DNA of 64,000 nucleotides from Aquatica leii. Its lineage: Eukaryota; Arthropoda; Insecta; Coleoptera; Lampyridae. Every line of letters begins with the position of its first letter. Within the stretch, counting starts at the first letter, position 1. The DNA lies in NCBI GenBank assembly GCA_035610365.1, contig CM069433.1, positions 54,984,487 to 55,048,486 on the forward strand, written 5' to 3'. Below are positions 10,229 through 22,839 of the stretch, in pieces. Position numbers and translations under genes: made by a program. The notes under the pieces are model-generated. The model was not told where the DNA came from. It worked only from the letters and a program-made list of their open reading frames with translations, and ran no database searches.

Positions 10229-10440
10229 GCTGATAACACCTTGCATGTTGCGTTATCGGGCAAAATAGATACGATATATTCAAATGTCAAATTAAATGTC
10301 AGATACTAAATCAATTTGAAATAATATTTGTTAATGACAAAACTATTTTTGAAAATACACCGAAAAGTAACACGCTTTCAACAATCTGTATGACAAAATT
10401 GTGTCGATATTATAAATGCTCTAGGTGTATTATAGAAAAT
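10229..10440 (+). repeat. Second, shorter copy of the 9833-10228 repeat unit
   Basis: After GCTGATAACACC and a half-eroded palindrome, the segment ATATTCAAATGTCAAATTAA and AATGTCAGATACTAAATCAA repeats the 9,870-9,920 sequence. The end (AACACGCTTTCAACAATCT, then ATGCTCTAGGTGTATTATAG) repeats the right arm of the long palindrome. The left arm and the GGCC centre are missing, so this copy cannot form the large hairpin. Confidence 0.75.
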
Positions 10441-10449
10441 AACACGCAT

Positions 10450-12390
10450 TAAAAAGAAATATATATATTTATTGTTATTTAAACTATTCAACAAATTTTG
10501 AAAGCTTAATTAACCTCTATCAATATTTGAGAAAAAGATATTAGGTGCAACCATTTCACAAAAAATAATTTGTTCAATGACGAAATTAGGTAAACTATAA
10601 AGAATTATACATTCAAATTATCAATTGTACTTTACATCATTTTTATAATATATAAGCATAGATTCAATTGTTAGAATGCAGCGTTTTGACATTAATGTTT
10701 AGTAATCATAAAGAAGGTAATTTAGCAAAAATATATATTTTTTTGTTATTTACAAATAGATTAATTTCTAGAGAATTTATTTTGGTAAATACGTAATTTT
10801 TAATCAATTTTAAATAATTATGGTGCTACTCTTTTAACAACTTTTTTAAAAAAATTGCTACAAATTTCCAAATTTAAATTACGATTGTTTTCCATTTTAA
10901 TTTTTTTATCAGTTTAAAAATATATCCACATAGGCAAGTTATAGAAACCAATTTTTTGTTTAAATTTTTATCATTTACTTTTCAATATTTGATTAATGCT
11001 ACCAAATTAGACTCAATACATAACACTGAGGATTTGTTTTAAATAATATTAAATAAAATAATCGAACTGTGTTTAAAACACAATTAGATAATTTCTAGAT
11101 TAATGCATACTCTAATATGACGTCACTAACATGTTACTTTTTCTTTGTGTCGTAATTGGCTAAAAGCTTATTGAATTATTTGAAGAAGAGCAGCTGTTTC
11201 AGATTCACTGTTTCAACTTCAACAAAATAACATTTACTCATTTTGAATTAAACCGGTTTGTAAATTTTAACCCAAATCCAAATAGAAGGATTGGCAAACA
11301 AAAACCAATAGCATAGCCGGTAGGGTCCCTGAGTTAATTTAATAAACGTTCCGCGTTTAGGCGTCGAAATTATTGATTTGTTATGAGAATTTTAACTCAA
11401 TTATATTAGTTTATAAACCATAAAAAAATAAACTGTTTTTAAATGTAACCATTTTATTAATAATATTGCATTTACGTTTTATATAATATTCTATACTATA
11501 ATGGCTAATTTAGTATTGCTAATAATTTAATGTAAACATAAAAAAGTTTTACATTTATTATGCAATATTATTTTAGTTTTATTCAAATTTGGTAGAAAAC
11601 TTTAAGCAGTAAAGCTCATTTTAATGCACGTTTAATTAACTCACTAAAGCTCTAAACAGTAAATTTGCCAACTGTACTATTAAATTTATATTACTTTGTG
11701 TTTATGACTTTCTATTTATATGCATTCTAAGACAAGAGAACGTGTTAATTAATTTTGAAACCACATTACATCGAAGTAGATTTGATTATCGCAATTTGAG
11801 TATTGCGTTTTATTTACAAATGAAATGATCAAATGTGCAATGTAGGTACTATTCCGTAATAGTCGTTAAACAAATTTTTTGCAAATTTTGAATTCACAAT
11901 TTATCAAATGGCGTTTTTATTGTTTCCTGCTGAATAATTTTTACATTCACTTTTATTTGGTGTACACTTATATAACACACTGTGCCTTCTTTGCTTTTTG
12001 TCGTAACTCAGATATTTGTAAATAATGTTAATTAATAATATTGTTTAAATAGATTTATTTCTCCAAAGATATATTTTAATGTAATGTGTAAAAATAAAAG
12101 CATGTAATCCTTATTTCTTCTAACGAAAAGCCTTACAATAAGCAACTTATTAAAATATAATTCTTATTTGTCGTAATGTGTGATTAAACGCATTATTTTA
12201 AAAGTAATGTATACAAACACATAGAATTACAAGTGAAATAGAAGTTTGGTTACAAAGCAAAAATAAGAAACATTTATTTAAAAGCAGATATATAAATAAT
12301 ACATAACATTGTAACGACGAAGAAGAAAATAAAAATATCAAAATCAATACTTATCAAATAAGAAGCAAATGGTGCAACTTGTAATTTGCT
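10450..12390. other. AT-rich sequence, no recognised gene
   Basis: No sustained reading frame or family signature. If the Gypsy relic to the right kept its 3' LTR, it should lie here, but I could not match a direct repeat to the 15.3-15.9 kb side. Confidence 0.4.
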
Positions 12391-12399
12391 AATAGGATC

Positions 12400-13330
12400 C
12401 TCGCCATTATAAGCTATTAAATCTTTGACATGCCGTTCCTTAAATTGTTTCCAGATAAATCAGAAAATTCCTAAACAAAACGGGAATGTATTTTAACAGC
12501 TTTACACAGGATACATTTTACTGCCAGCTTAGCAGCAAAATTTTCTGTAGTGTCTGAAAGAGCATAACTTTTTTTTCTAGACAAAATTGTCAACTTTGAA
12601 AACGGTACGATGTTTCCTCAAATCATATCGTTGTTTACTTTGCCAGGTAAAGATAAGACATCATCCTTTCATTGTTTGTGTTTGATATGAGATACAAAAT
12701 CATGCTCATCGTTTTCAAATACAGGACCATAGTAAAATCCATCAACAGGTACGGTACAAGCTAACATTAGAAACAAAGGAGAAAATTACTTAATGTTTAG
12801 ACAAATTAATGGCTTGAGCAATCTTAAAAAGATTTTTGTACTAACAACGATGGTTTTGTTTAATGAAGGAAAAGATAGTAGTTAGAAAAATCCTGTTTGT
12901 TCGGTAGGGTTTACTTGAGATTAGTGACGATCACTATACCAGATTCACTTTATAGTTAGAGATAAAGTCAGTAAATTGTTTAGCCTTAAAAAATTGTGCA
13001 TTATTACACAAAATCATTTGAGGTACACCAAAAATAGTGAATACAGTTTCTTCAATATATTTAACAACTGAAACCATTCACCATTTCACCATCACAAGTT
13101 TCGTAAACCAATTCGTAATTACTAGCAGTTGAGTAGTTCCCTTCTTTTAAGCGATGGAAGAAACCCAGAAAGTCAATAGAAACAATCTAAAATGGAAAGT
13201 TAATGTTTTTGTTTTTGCTCATTAATCCAGCACGAGCAACGATAGAAGTTTTTTGGGAACTACAAATTACGCAATTAGAGGCATATTGGTCGGCTTCAGA
13301 AGTCCAAAATAGATTGTCTTTTAAGATTAC
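12400..13330 (-). pseudogene. Gypsy integrase, degraded
   Basis: The minus strand shows WTSEADQYASNCVICSSQKT (end of the H2C2 zinc-binding region), then IVSIDFLGFFHRLKEGNYST carrying the first catalytic Asp (V-SIDF-G). Further on come KYIEET and FGVPQM, a damaged DNG region (DN altered by stops), and NPTERTN in which the catalytic Glu is still readable. Near 12,420-12,450 ERHVKDLIAYNGEDP resembles the C-terminal tail. Multiple stops and at least one frameshift rule out function. The order relative to the reverse transcriptase fits Ty3/Gypsy. Confidence 0.75.
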
Positions 13331-13960
13331 TATGTAAGAAAGCATTAATAGAAGCACTTATAGCAGAAAAATCTTTATTAAAACGACGATAATATTGCAA
13401 TAAACATATTACTTTACGAATGTCGGTAGTATTTTTAGATACCGGAGCTCTTAAAATTGATTGAACCTTTTTAGGATCGGTACGCAAACCATCTTTATGA
13501 ACTACAAAATCAAGAAAAACTAGAGAATCCCGCATAAATTTACACTTTTCAAAATTCACAGATAAATTAGCTTCTTTAAGCTTTAAGAAAACTAAATTAA
13601 GAACCTCTAAATGTTTTTCAAAAGTAAGAGTGGCGATAATTATAATATCAAGATAAACAAAAACATATGGGTCAAGTTCTAGACAAAATAATCTATCTAT
13701 AAGTGCTCTGACTGAGCACTATTACACTTTAATTCGAAAAAACTTTTAGCATGATCAGTAAACGTATTCTTAGGACAGGATTTGATATCAAGAAGAATTT
13801 GAAAGAAAGCTTGTTTTAAATCAATTGAGGAAAAAAATTGACTATCATGAAGTTTATTTAAGATAGAGCCAATCCTAGGCAAGGGGTAGGAATCACAAAC
13901 AGTTACTTCATTTAACTTACAACCGTCAAACTTAGAAATAGTTTTTAATTAAGCAAACCA
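13296..13960 (-). pseudogene. Gypsy reverse transcriptase, degraded
   Basis: From 13,882 the minus strand reads PRIGSILNKLHDSQFFSSID and LKQAFFQILLD, the region around catalytic motif A. The next conserved box reads YVFVYLDIIIIATLTFEKHL: the second Asp of the usual YxDD is replaced by Ile. After a frame change it continues with FEKCKFMRDSLVFLDFVVHK, then PKKVQSIL, IRKVICLLQYYRRFNKDFS. These are the standard Ty3/Gypsy segments leading to the thumb. The loss of the YxDD Asp alone would abolish polymerase activity. RNase H between this and the integrase is not recognisable. Confidence 0.85.
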
Positions 13961-13999
13961 TTTATTTTTTAAAAAACTGAGTATTGGATTGTACGTGAG

Positions 14000-14250
14000 A
14001 TGTTCTTGTTAGGATGATTTAGCCTTTTGGAACACATTGCACTTCTTTGTGCGCCAGACTTGTTTTTTGAAAAAAAAACTGTTTGTTGACCAGCAGGAAT
14101 TCCAGAGATCACATTACGATTAGAAAAACAGGAAGGACACTTTGACTTAACTACATTAGAAGTTCTGGAACCATGGTAGAAATTTTTTTTAAGTCATTTA
14201 CAGTCAGAATAGGTATGTTCATTATTTTGACAATTTCACCACGTAACAAC
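14000..14250 (-). pseudogene. Gag zinc-knuckle region of the Gypsy relic
   Basis: The minus strand reads WWNCQNNEHTYSDCK, then FYHGSRTSNVVKSKCPSCFS and GIPAGQQ. The first matches a CCHC knuckle (C-x2-C-x4-H-x4-C) with the first Cys changed to Trp. The second is the less regular C--C follow-up seen in several insect Gypsy gag proteins. It would bind the packaged RNA. It is interrupted by a stop between the two parts. Confidence 0.6.
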
Positions 14251-14751
14251 AAACAAAGATAATTATAGAGTTAAATCAGCAATACTGACATCATCAGTAT
14301 AGGCAAAAACAGAAACCAAAAGAAAATTTACTATCTTTGTAGGTGGTGGATGATATTATTTAATTTGTTGGTGACAATTTTCCAACTTACGACAAATATC
14401 TAAAAGAATAGAAAACGTTTAAGTATCCTGTAGAACTAAATGTGAGACAAAAAAAAGATGAATATTTATTTTTATAATACGAAGTTGAGTTTCAACAAAG
14501 GGAGGCGTAAACAATCTATTAAAAATGCCTTGCATTATAGCAATAAAAAAAGCAACACTCTAATTTTCTCTTCGAGTACGCTGCTTAATTTCAGATAAAA
14601 GATCATCATAAGAAAATGGAAAAAATGGCTCTTTCAAAAGTTTTTCCAAACTTTGCGTTATTTACGTTATGTCGAACAGAACGGTACCAGATAAGAGCTT
14701 GAACTTACAAAAAAATCGACAGCAAAGTGAATTAATTCTTGAAACGAAATG

Positions 14752-15283
14752 TTACAAGCTAAACGTAATTCTTGAACTTTTTATAAAAATCAAGTTTAGT
14801 CTATTTAAAAAACCGCAAAACTTTAAATTCCATTTACAAACAGGCATACTATACGAATGAGATACTGCTGTTTTTTTAATTAAGATATTTTCTAATTGTG
14901 ACTCGACGTCGGAGAGATTATCCAAAGGTAAAAGAAATTCGCCTTGCAAATCAATAAAAGATTCATTTAACTTAGTAACGATATTTCTTTTTTTAGTCAT
15001 TCTCAGCAATAATTCAAAAAATTCTGTCGTTAACATGAGATAATTGGTACTACAGACGCTTAACTTCAGGACTTCCAGAAGAAAAATCAGAAAAACCATA
15101 AATTTTTGAAGTCAAACTTTTTGACGAATTAGATACTTCAAATACATCTTGCTTAAAAGCATAAGCAGACACTAGAACCTTAGATGCATTACTAGATTCG
15201 CGATGTAAAATAGAACGTAATTGTTTTCTGATAGAAATTTCATAATTAATTTCTTCAGAAAGTAGGGAATAGATAAAAGACAT
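14752..15283 (-). pseudogene. Gag N-terminal region of the Gypsy relic
   Basis: The frame at 15283-15050 begins MSFIYSLLSEEINYEISIRK and QLRSILHRESSNASK. A second frame (15099-14752) covers ELLLRMTKKRNIVTKLNESF and LDNLSDVESQLENILIKK. Composition and the helix-rich MSFIY--SEEI-YE start suggest an insect Gypsy gag. The position directly upstream of the knuckle supports this, but family assignment rests mainly on context. The two frames overlap, implying a frameshift. Confidence 0.5.
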
Positions 15284-15299
15284 TTTAGGTAAATACTTT

Positions 15300-18130
15300 A
15301 CTATACAAAATACTTTTGACTTAGATGTTTTTCTTCAATTTAAAAATGAAACATTTGTAGAAATTCCTTATAGGAAAGTCGTGTGGTGATCACACCAGTT
15401 TTTTAAATAAAGATATTGTAGATATAAGTTACAATAACAGTTACATAGCTTCACACATAGTAGGCGTATAAACAACTCAAATAGACAAGTGCAAATGACT
15501 CACCAACCTCGCCCAAAAAAAGTAGCGACTCCACAAAATTAAAAATAAAGAAATGTTTACATACAGCGATTTGTTAAATTAATACAGATACTTTAAAATG
15601 AAACAATAACAGTAACGAAAACGTTACAGCATAACTCATTTTTGATATTATGAAATTATATGTAAATTAATTGGATTTAAAGACCTCTTGCTTTGCAAGA
15701 TTTACTGAATTTAAATAGGTTTAAACATAGTTTTTCTCTACACAGTGCTAGTCGTTTTCCGTTTGTCTGATTTCCTCTAATAATTTACACTACTATTTGG
15801 TTAGCAAATTTTTCTAAAACTTTAATTTAGGTAGATCTTCTTAACTGAAGACTTGAAACATATAATTACTAATGCTATTTCAAATAATCAAGTTGATTAC
15901 CATTCAAAAATAAACCACAACTCATTTTTTCACTGTATAATACTGTATAATATATCTGCTTTTAAATGATAATTTCTAAAAGGATAATTTTAAAAAGAAA
16001 ATGCTAAAAATAAAATTGTACAATTTTGCTAATGAAAACTAATCAGTTTATGATCGTTTTATAATATTTTTATACATAGACAAAAGAGACTGTGCTACGA
16101 AGTCTTATTTTTATTTTACTGTATGATCTTGTGGTGACTACTTACACATTTTCGAGTTATTCATATTTATGCAATAAGAAAATAAACATAGTTTTTCAAT
16201 GTATTTGAGATAAAAAAGTGTATTTTTAAAAATCACACACCGTAGTAAAAGCGTCATTTTTCAGGAAAGCAAGAAGTTATTAAAAATTATTTGAAAACGA
16301 TGACGTACTAGGTACATATATTGAAGAGATAAAAAAAAGCAGATTTACATTAAATTAGTTTTAACTTTTACTAAGTTTCAATTTTTTAAATTAATGTTGC
16401 AATTAGTAGTATTATTCATTGAAACATTACTGACATTTTAATTGAAATAATTTAGGTTTGCTAAACAAAAAAGTATATTTTCTTAAATTAAAATATGTAA
16501 TTTTAGACGTTATAAATAATGCTAAGTTAATTGGCATAAGTGCATTTCTCGTATGTTGAAGGTATAAGAATCATTATGCAATCTTGATGGTGTAACCAGC
16601 TTTAGTGGTTGAGCAATTGATTATAAACCTTGAACAAGAAAGTTTAACCAAGTTGTATTTTGATTGATGAAGTTTGATATACGTATTCATAATTTTTATG
16701 TATTACCAGATTATCAGCGCAGTACTGTATTTTTATATACATATTTCTAATTTCAATAAATAAAAGTAAACAAATTAAGAATCTAATATACATTAATATT
16801 TTTTTACAAATGTTTTAATTTATTTCAGTTGTGTACAGTATGTGTGTTACACATTATTTTAAAATTAGTTTAACAACAAATCATACTTAAGTATGAAGTA
16901 TTACAAGTTTCTAAACATGGGTCTATCTAAAAATGGTGACTTATATATAAATGTTTTCTAATTGGCATTGTGTATTCTAAACTTACGTTTAAGCTTTTTT
17001 TATTAAATAAATTATACTTATACAAAAAAGCTATAAATTTTTATAACCGGTTAAGTATATTGTTTTTTAAGATATTTTTAATACTCTTGATTTCTATAAA
17101 TTAAAAAAAAAAACTCATATAATTTATTGAAACAATTAAAAAACAACGTTGCAATAAAATGAAAGCTTTCAACACTCATAGTTCTGTAGTATAGTTCATA
17201 AATACTCCTAAATCATGTAGATAAGTATTTTTATTTTATAAATACATATAGACAACCTACTTTTCTTATAAAATACCTTAAGCGGTTTAAAATCATTAAG
17301 AAAACGCAACAAATTACAATTTAATAATAATAAGTTAAACTTTTTTATTTCTAAAAAGCTTACGGTACACCATAAAGTAATATTGAAAAATATTTGATTT
17401 ATATAATTCAAAAACATAAAGTTTTTTAGCACGTAATAAAATTAAATTGTTGTATTTTTATTGTTATGTATAAACAGAACACGCCGCAATATTAGATAAA
17501 TTATCCGCTATGCCAAAAATACTCAACAACATTTAAAAATAATCAAGGTAAACATAACTTAAACAAATTTAAAAATAAATATTTTTACATAACTATATAC
17601 AAAACGTAAAATTTTAAAATCTATAAAAAAATTTAAACATATTTAAAATAAACACAAATGAAAAGTTAATATTGTTTTTAGGATTAATCGAATGTAACAC
17701 TATTTATTTTAACAGGGAGACGCTAATAATATTGAAAAGCAAATAAATCATCTCGTTATGTAATAACTTGAACGAGGTAGAAAGTTTTAACTACTTAAAC
17801 GTTTCATTATTATTATTTAATTAAATTTTTCTTTTTAGAAAATTTAGAAATAGTTGCATGCAGTAATTTAATTATTAACTTTGTAGTAAACGCTTTTTGA
17901 TTACAACTTTGTTGGATCCAACATTAAATTTTATAATAATAATTCTCGTGAGTGAGTACTTAAAAAACCTGTAATCTAACTGTACTTTATATTGCATAAC
18001 TGGCCTTTGATTATTCAGATGTTTCAATTAATCGTCGATTATACTTGTTTCTAAAGCTACTTTATTCTAAGCACTTTAAATTATTTGTGCTTTATTTAGG
18101 TTGGTGTATAAATAATGACTACTTGCATAT
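15300..18130. other. AT-rich sequence, no recognised gene
   Basis: 15,300-15,900 could hold the 5' leader or LTR of the minus-strand Gypsy: a small palindrome GGTGTGATCACC lies near 15,390, and AATAAA is nearby. The rest, including a minus frame at 17,208-17,432 made almost only of AT-rich codons, gives no family signature. Confidence 0.35.
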
Positions 18131-18137
18131 TCTCCCG

Positions 18138-19618
18138 TTATTGAATCTGGAATAATTGATACCCATGGTTTGTCTGACCATTCTTTGGTGTTTGTAACAC
18201 TTAATTATAACAAAGATCATGCGACTGCCAAAATATTTAGGTATTTTAATGGTATACAAACAGAATTATTTTTAAATTATTTAAATTCGATCCCTTGGAA
18301 TGATTTTTATCGCATAAATGACGTCGACGAAAAAGTATCGTTTTTCAATATTGCTATACTTGAACTTTTTGATATACACGCTCCTTTGAAGTTATACAAG
18401 TCTTATAAACCTTTTACTCCTTGACTCAATAATAACGTTAAATTAATGATGAAACTGCGAGATAGAGCTTTGCGCCGTTTTAAGCGTAATTGTGACTGTG
18501 CAAACTGGGATTATTACAAATCGTTAAGAAATTTTGTTAACCCATCTGTACGCAGGGAAAAGAGAGCTTATTTTAAATATATTGTCTCTTGTAACAAAGG
18601 CAACACTTGTAAACTTTGGAATACAATTAAACCTTTTAATGTGCAACGATCGCCTGCTAATAAACTACCTCCTCATCTTCGAGATACTGATATAATTAAC
18701 ACATTTTTTGCTGCTTCTTATAATAGTTCAATTACTCCTTCTGATAACTTAATTTCATACTATACTAATAATGTTAAACCTGGAGTTACGGAAGTGTTCT
18801 CGTTTACGCTGGTCTCTCAGCAGGAAACTGTAGAGGTATTATATGGCATCAAGTCTAATGCGGTAGGGCCTGACAAATTGAGTATACGAATGATACAACT
18901 TTGTAGTCCTTCCATTTTGCCAGTTGTGACGCATATTATAAACTAATGTTTACTTGAGTCCACTTTCCCTCGTTCATAGAAAATTGCACATGTTCTAGCA
19001 ATACCTAAAACAAAAAAGTGTGATGAATTAAATAATCTCCGTCCAATATACATTACCTTTATCAAAAATTTTAGAAAACATAGTTGTAAAGCAAATTAAT
19101 GCTCATGTTATTAAATTCAATGTTCTTCCATCAGTGCAGTCTAGTTTTAGACCGGGGTATAGTTGTGCGTCAGCTTTAGCTTCTGTCACTGATAATATAA
19201 TTGCTGCTTTAGATTCTGGTTTTAATGTGTCAGAGCTTATGATAAGTTGTCTAAATCTACTTTAGTTTCCTGTGGCATTCCACAAGGCTCCGTCATCGGA
19301 CCCTTGCTATTTTCCATTTATACGTGTAATATTTTCCAATGCCTAAACTCATGTAAGTTCCACTTGTATGCTGATGACTCACAATTATACTTTTTGTTTA
19401 AAACATGTGACTATTTAAGAGCACAACATTGCATAAACACTGATTTTTCAAACTTTTTACGAATGACCCACGACCACTGCCTTAGTATAAATCCGGCGAA
19501 ATCATTGGTTCTTTTGTTCTGTAGCAAAACCGTGAGGAATTTCGTCGTGACTAATATATCTATCAACCTAGGTGATAATGTTCTTGTATTTCAGCATGAA
19601 GCGAAAATCTTGGGTTAA
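18138..19618 (+). pseudogene. LINE ORF2: end of endonuclease and reverse transcriptase
   Basis: It begins at the end of the endonuclease with IDTHGLSDHSLVFVTL, where SDH is the conserved catalytic box. After one in-frame stop (18,422-18,424) it continues through a linker rich in basic residues (LRDRALRRFKRN, REKRAYFKY), then GIKSNAVGPDKLSIRMIQL (the G-DGI-like box). With frame changes come HVLAIPKTKK and SSFRPGYSCASALASVTDN. The catalytic motif A (F-KAFD) region is deleted near 19,230. The last frame has [20 protein letters not shown] and [11 protein letters not shown], so YADD is intact. Motif order indicates a Jockey/CR1-type LINE. Deletion of motif A makes it inactive. Confidence 0.85.
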
Positions 19619-20209
19619 TCTTGGATGTTGATCTTAGGTTTAGGAGTCATATGTCTTCAACAATTAGAAAAGCATACTCGTTTTTTCGAACGATCTACCC
19701 GTATCGTCAATCTCTCTCTGTATGTTCGTAAACTTCTCTGTGATACACTAGTTTTAAGCCATTTTAACCATTGCGATGTTATTTATGGTCCTTGTTTAGA
19801 TTAGCGTGAGGCTAATAGGATACAAAAGGTTCAAAATTGTTGTTTACGTTTTATTTATGGTATGGGTCGCCGTCAATGTGATTCATTTGCTCTGAAAACA
19901 GCGCACTAGCTGAAAAGGATTCAGAGAAAGCACCTACATTTCTGTATTTTTGTTCATCGAATACTATTGTACAAAAGCCCATTTTACCTATATGACTAAA
20001 TAACTTTCGGCACGTATATCAATAACTTAAATCTACGGCACCGAGGGTTAATATCTGTTCTACGACATTGTAAGACGTTGTTTAGACGGTCATTTTCGTA
20101 CAATGTCGCTTTGATTTATAATAATATAAACTATGATTGGAAGTTGCTAATGCCTGAGTCGTTAAAAGCGAATTTGAAACATATGTTAATGGGTCAACAG
20201 CAACTATAA
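19619..20209 (+). pseudogene. LINE reverse transcriptase C-terminal region
   Basis: Continuing from the YADD frame across shifts, one reads LDVDLRFRSHMSSTIRKAYS, then LVLSHFNHCDVIYGPCLD, NRIQKVQNCCLRFIYGM, and near the end FSYNVALIYNNINYDWKLLM followed by LKANLKHMLMGQQQL and a stop at 20,207-20,209. These correspond to the LD--L-F--H, LSHF-YCD-VYG, IQ--QN-C-RFIYG and F-Y-A---WN-LP segments of CR1/Jockey-type LINEs. This is the natural C-terminus. The 3' UTR runs into the inverted-repeat element that begins at 20,326. Confidence 0.75.
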
Positions 20210-20325
20210 CAGTAAGATTTGTTTGTTTGTTCACTTCGTTGCAATTACTACTTTTTTTAATAGTTAAGAAATTTAAATGGTTGTCATTTTTTGTTGTCTT
20301 ATTTTGTTTATATATAGGTACACTT

Positions 20326-22104
20326 CCCAAGTAGCATCAAAACGAGGATAACTTATTTTGCCACTTTAGTTTAGTGATTATTACGTATTTAACACTTTAT
20401 ATGCAACTTCTTAGTAATTATAGCTTTATATAATTGATTTATAGTAGAAATTACGTGGTTACATCTTTTCTTAACCACTTTGTAGTTCTGCAGCTTTGTG
20501 GTGAAAAGCAAAGTTTTTTCAACGTTATTTTCACTAAGTAAAATCCCTTATAAGTTTTTTTTACTTTAGAAAGGTAATTTAAAGTGGCGACCACTAAATT
20601 GAATCGCAAAAATTTTGCTTTAAAGTAATAACCACTTTAAAGTGGCTGTTAAAGTTTTGGCCACGTTTTGGAAACTTAAAATATACCTAAAATGTAGGTG
20701 CACTCTAGAGTGGAGTGTTGTCGCTGTTGTAACGTTTTAGCCACTTCCATAAATGATTTTCACGAGACATTTTAGATTAAAGCCACTACATGAAACCAAC
20801 ATTTACTCCTGAAATCCATTTTTAAGTTACAGTAACTAAATAGTGGACTATTTCCTACAATGCATATCGGCTCGGTATAAATGAAACTACACTGCTAGTA
20901 TTTAAATCTGTCTAGCCTAAAATTGATTTCCAGGAAGACATCAAAAGTTGAATCCGTAAAGTGAAGTTAGTTAGTAATTTGACATTTAATAATACATATA
21001 ATCCATAATGTGAAAATGATTTAGAACAATTACAAATGTATAAGCTGGATAACAATATTATTAAGAGTGTTTAAATTAATTGATTGTAATTATACGTTAT
21101 GAAATGTAGTTGATAATAAAATATAAATTAGTTAGGTTATGTATCCAACTTCATTATGAAGATGAACGTGAAAGCATGTACATAAATATTATTGAGTAGC
21201 CGTTCAACAAAATTCACGTGGTCACCACCAATGCTGCTACTTTTAAAAATCACTTTTAAGTGTTCTTAAATCTGATTGGATGTTTGTTAGTTCTCTTAGT
21301 AACTTATTGAGTGGAAGAAACTCCAAAGTGGGTATCCTTAATTTTTGCCATTTAAAAGTTACTTTATTTCTAAGTATACTCATATTTATGAACAATCTCT
21401 ATGCCGCCATTAACAAAAATTTGCCAATTATTCTAAATATATGAAATTTATAGCTAACAATACATTGAATGTAATAAATTAATGAATTATAATTAAATTT
21501 ATAATGTAAATACTAATAAAATTTGTTTTGGATTGTATAGTTATTTAATTTTTATTTTAGATTTAGGACTTTTTAATTTTGTTTTTCTAGAAAAAATGAA
21601 AATTTTGTTGGCGCATGGTTATATTTCAAACTGTAACCTCTACATTTAACAGTGAACTTACATTTGTTGCGATTGTTCTGTTAGTAAATGTTGTACAAAT
21701 TCAATAATAAACATGTAGTTCATAGAAACTTAAAACAGTTTGATCGAAGTTAACCTAGTTGTCCATTTGTAAAATAAAGAAGAGATGTGGATGAGACAGT
21801 AAACAACATTTAAAAATGGGACCGAGATATAAATACATCAAAGCAGTTTATAAAATGTTCAGGGCCACTGATGATTACCACGCCGCCACTTGGCAGTGAC
21901 GTGGATTTTAACTGACTGTAATGTTATTTTATAAGTGATAAAATGGTTGTGATCACGTAACGGCCACACAATATTTGTTCCCCATTTTGGTGGTAGCCAC
22001 GGTATAAAACCGTTCCTGTAACGTGGTGGTGACTAGTGGCAAGCCACTCTACAATTCCTACGGCTGCTGCTGCCACGTGGCAATCACTAAAAGTGCTAGT
22101 TGGG
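20326..22104. mobile_element. Inverted-repeat element, 1,779 bp, CCCAAGTAGCA termini
   Basis: CCCAAGTAGCA at 20,326-20,336 is mirrored by TGCTAGTTGGG at 22,094-22,104. The subterminal zones are dense in CCAC/GTGG words, including a perfect CCACTTTAAAGTGG palindrome at 20,632-20,645 and GCCACGTGGCA near the right end. No transposase frame is visible, so it is non-autonomous. The left edge lies in LINE 3' sequence and the right edge meets the Helitron fragment. I could not define a target duplication. The termini resemble those of the element at 25,076-25,916. Confidence 0.55.
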
Positions 22105-22830
22105 CTATTTATTTCTTATGCAATTGAGAAGCGCTGAAACAAAATGTACAAATTAAGTGTACAAGACATGGAACAAAAACAATGCATCTGCTCAGGTGGG
22201 TGACTTGACCAGGTACTTATAAAAAAAATATTGTCCCAGGGATTGTCGTCTTCAAGCAAGCCGAATGTAAGGCATGTATCTATATATGTTGGATATTGTT
22301 GCGTATATATTGAAATGACAATGGGTTGGTGACAATTGGTGTGTCTTGCTTGCGCGGCATCCATTTTTTGTTTGTTTCCATGTGAAATAGCGTGGAGCTT
22401 TGGAATAGAGTAATGTGCGTGTAAAGGCACCGAAAGTATCCGCAATTCAAAAAATTTGGTGAGTGTAGTTTCTGATGGATTTATTGCACGCTCAATGGCT
22501 GTCCCGTTGGTGAAAAATACGCGCTGGCCGTTTTCAAGGCTAAATGTGTAACTGCTGGGTACCGTTCATGAATTGGGAACCCAAAGATACGCCAAACAGC
22601 TTGATTGGAGCTGATGTACCGGCTAATTTGGTAACGCATTAATTCGTCGTTGTTATTCAATTGGGAACCATTCAAACGGTATTTTCAATTTGAAATGCAG
22701 CTATATCGCTGCCTTTATTCACATACTTTCAAATGTATTGTTCTATTTGATGCTCTTCACTAAACTGCAGAACTCAGCTTGAATATAAGCATTGAATGTT
22801 TTACTCAGCAGCAAATATAGTATCACCCAA
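22105..22830 (-). pseudogene. Helitron Rep/helicase protein, central fragment
   Basis: The minus strand reads KTFNAYIQAEFCSLVKSIK, then a degraded KYVNKGSD-like box (NKGSDIAAFQIENT), NDELMRYQISRYISSNQAVW, RIFGFPIHERYPAVTHLALK and, after a frameshift, IDTCLTFGLLEDDNPWDN. These match the segment of Helitron proteins between the HUH nuclease and the SF1 helicase (KY--KGSD-A-F, DEI--YQ-GRYI-S-EAVW-I--FPIHER-P-V-HLA-HL, and GLLEDD--WD). The HUH motif and helicase motifs are absent. The fragment stops at the edge of the inverted-repeat element at 22,104, which may have broken it. Confidence 0.85.
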
Positions 22831-22839
22831 CGATTGTCA

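Larger units (their letters stand above)
12400..15290 (-). mobile_element. Ty3/Gypsy retrotransposon relic, gag to integrase, minus strand
   Basis: In order on the minus strand: a gag-like start (15283-14752), a zinc-knuckle region (about 14,250-14,000), reverse transcriptase (about 13,960-13,296), and zinc-binding plus core integrase (about 13,330-12,400). The gag-RT-IN order is that of Ty3/Gypsy. Every segment is broken by frameshifts and stops and the protease is not recognisable. LTRs were not identified. It is an old, inactive copy. Confidence 0.75.

Noticed and set aside
17208..17432. 74-codon minus-strand frame
   Set aside because: Composed almost only of Leu/Phe/Ile/Lys/Asn codons expected from AT-rich DNA, with no motif.
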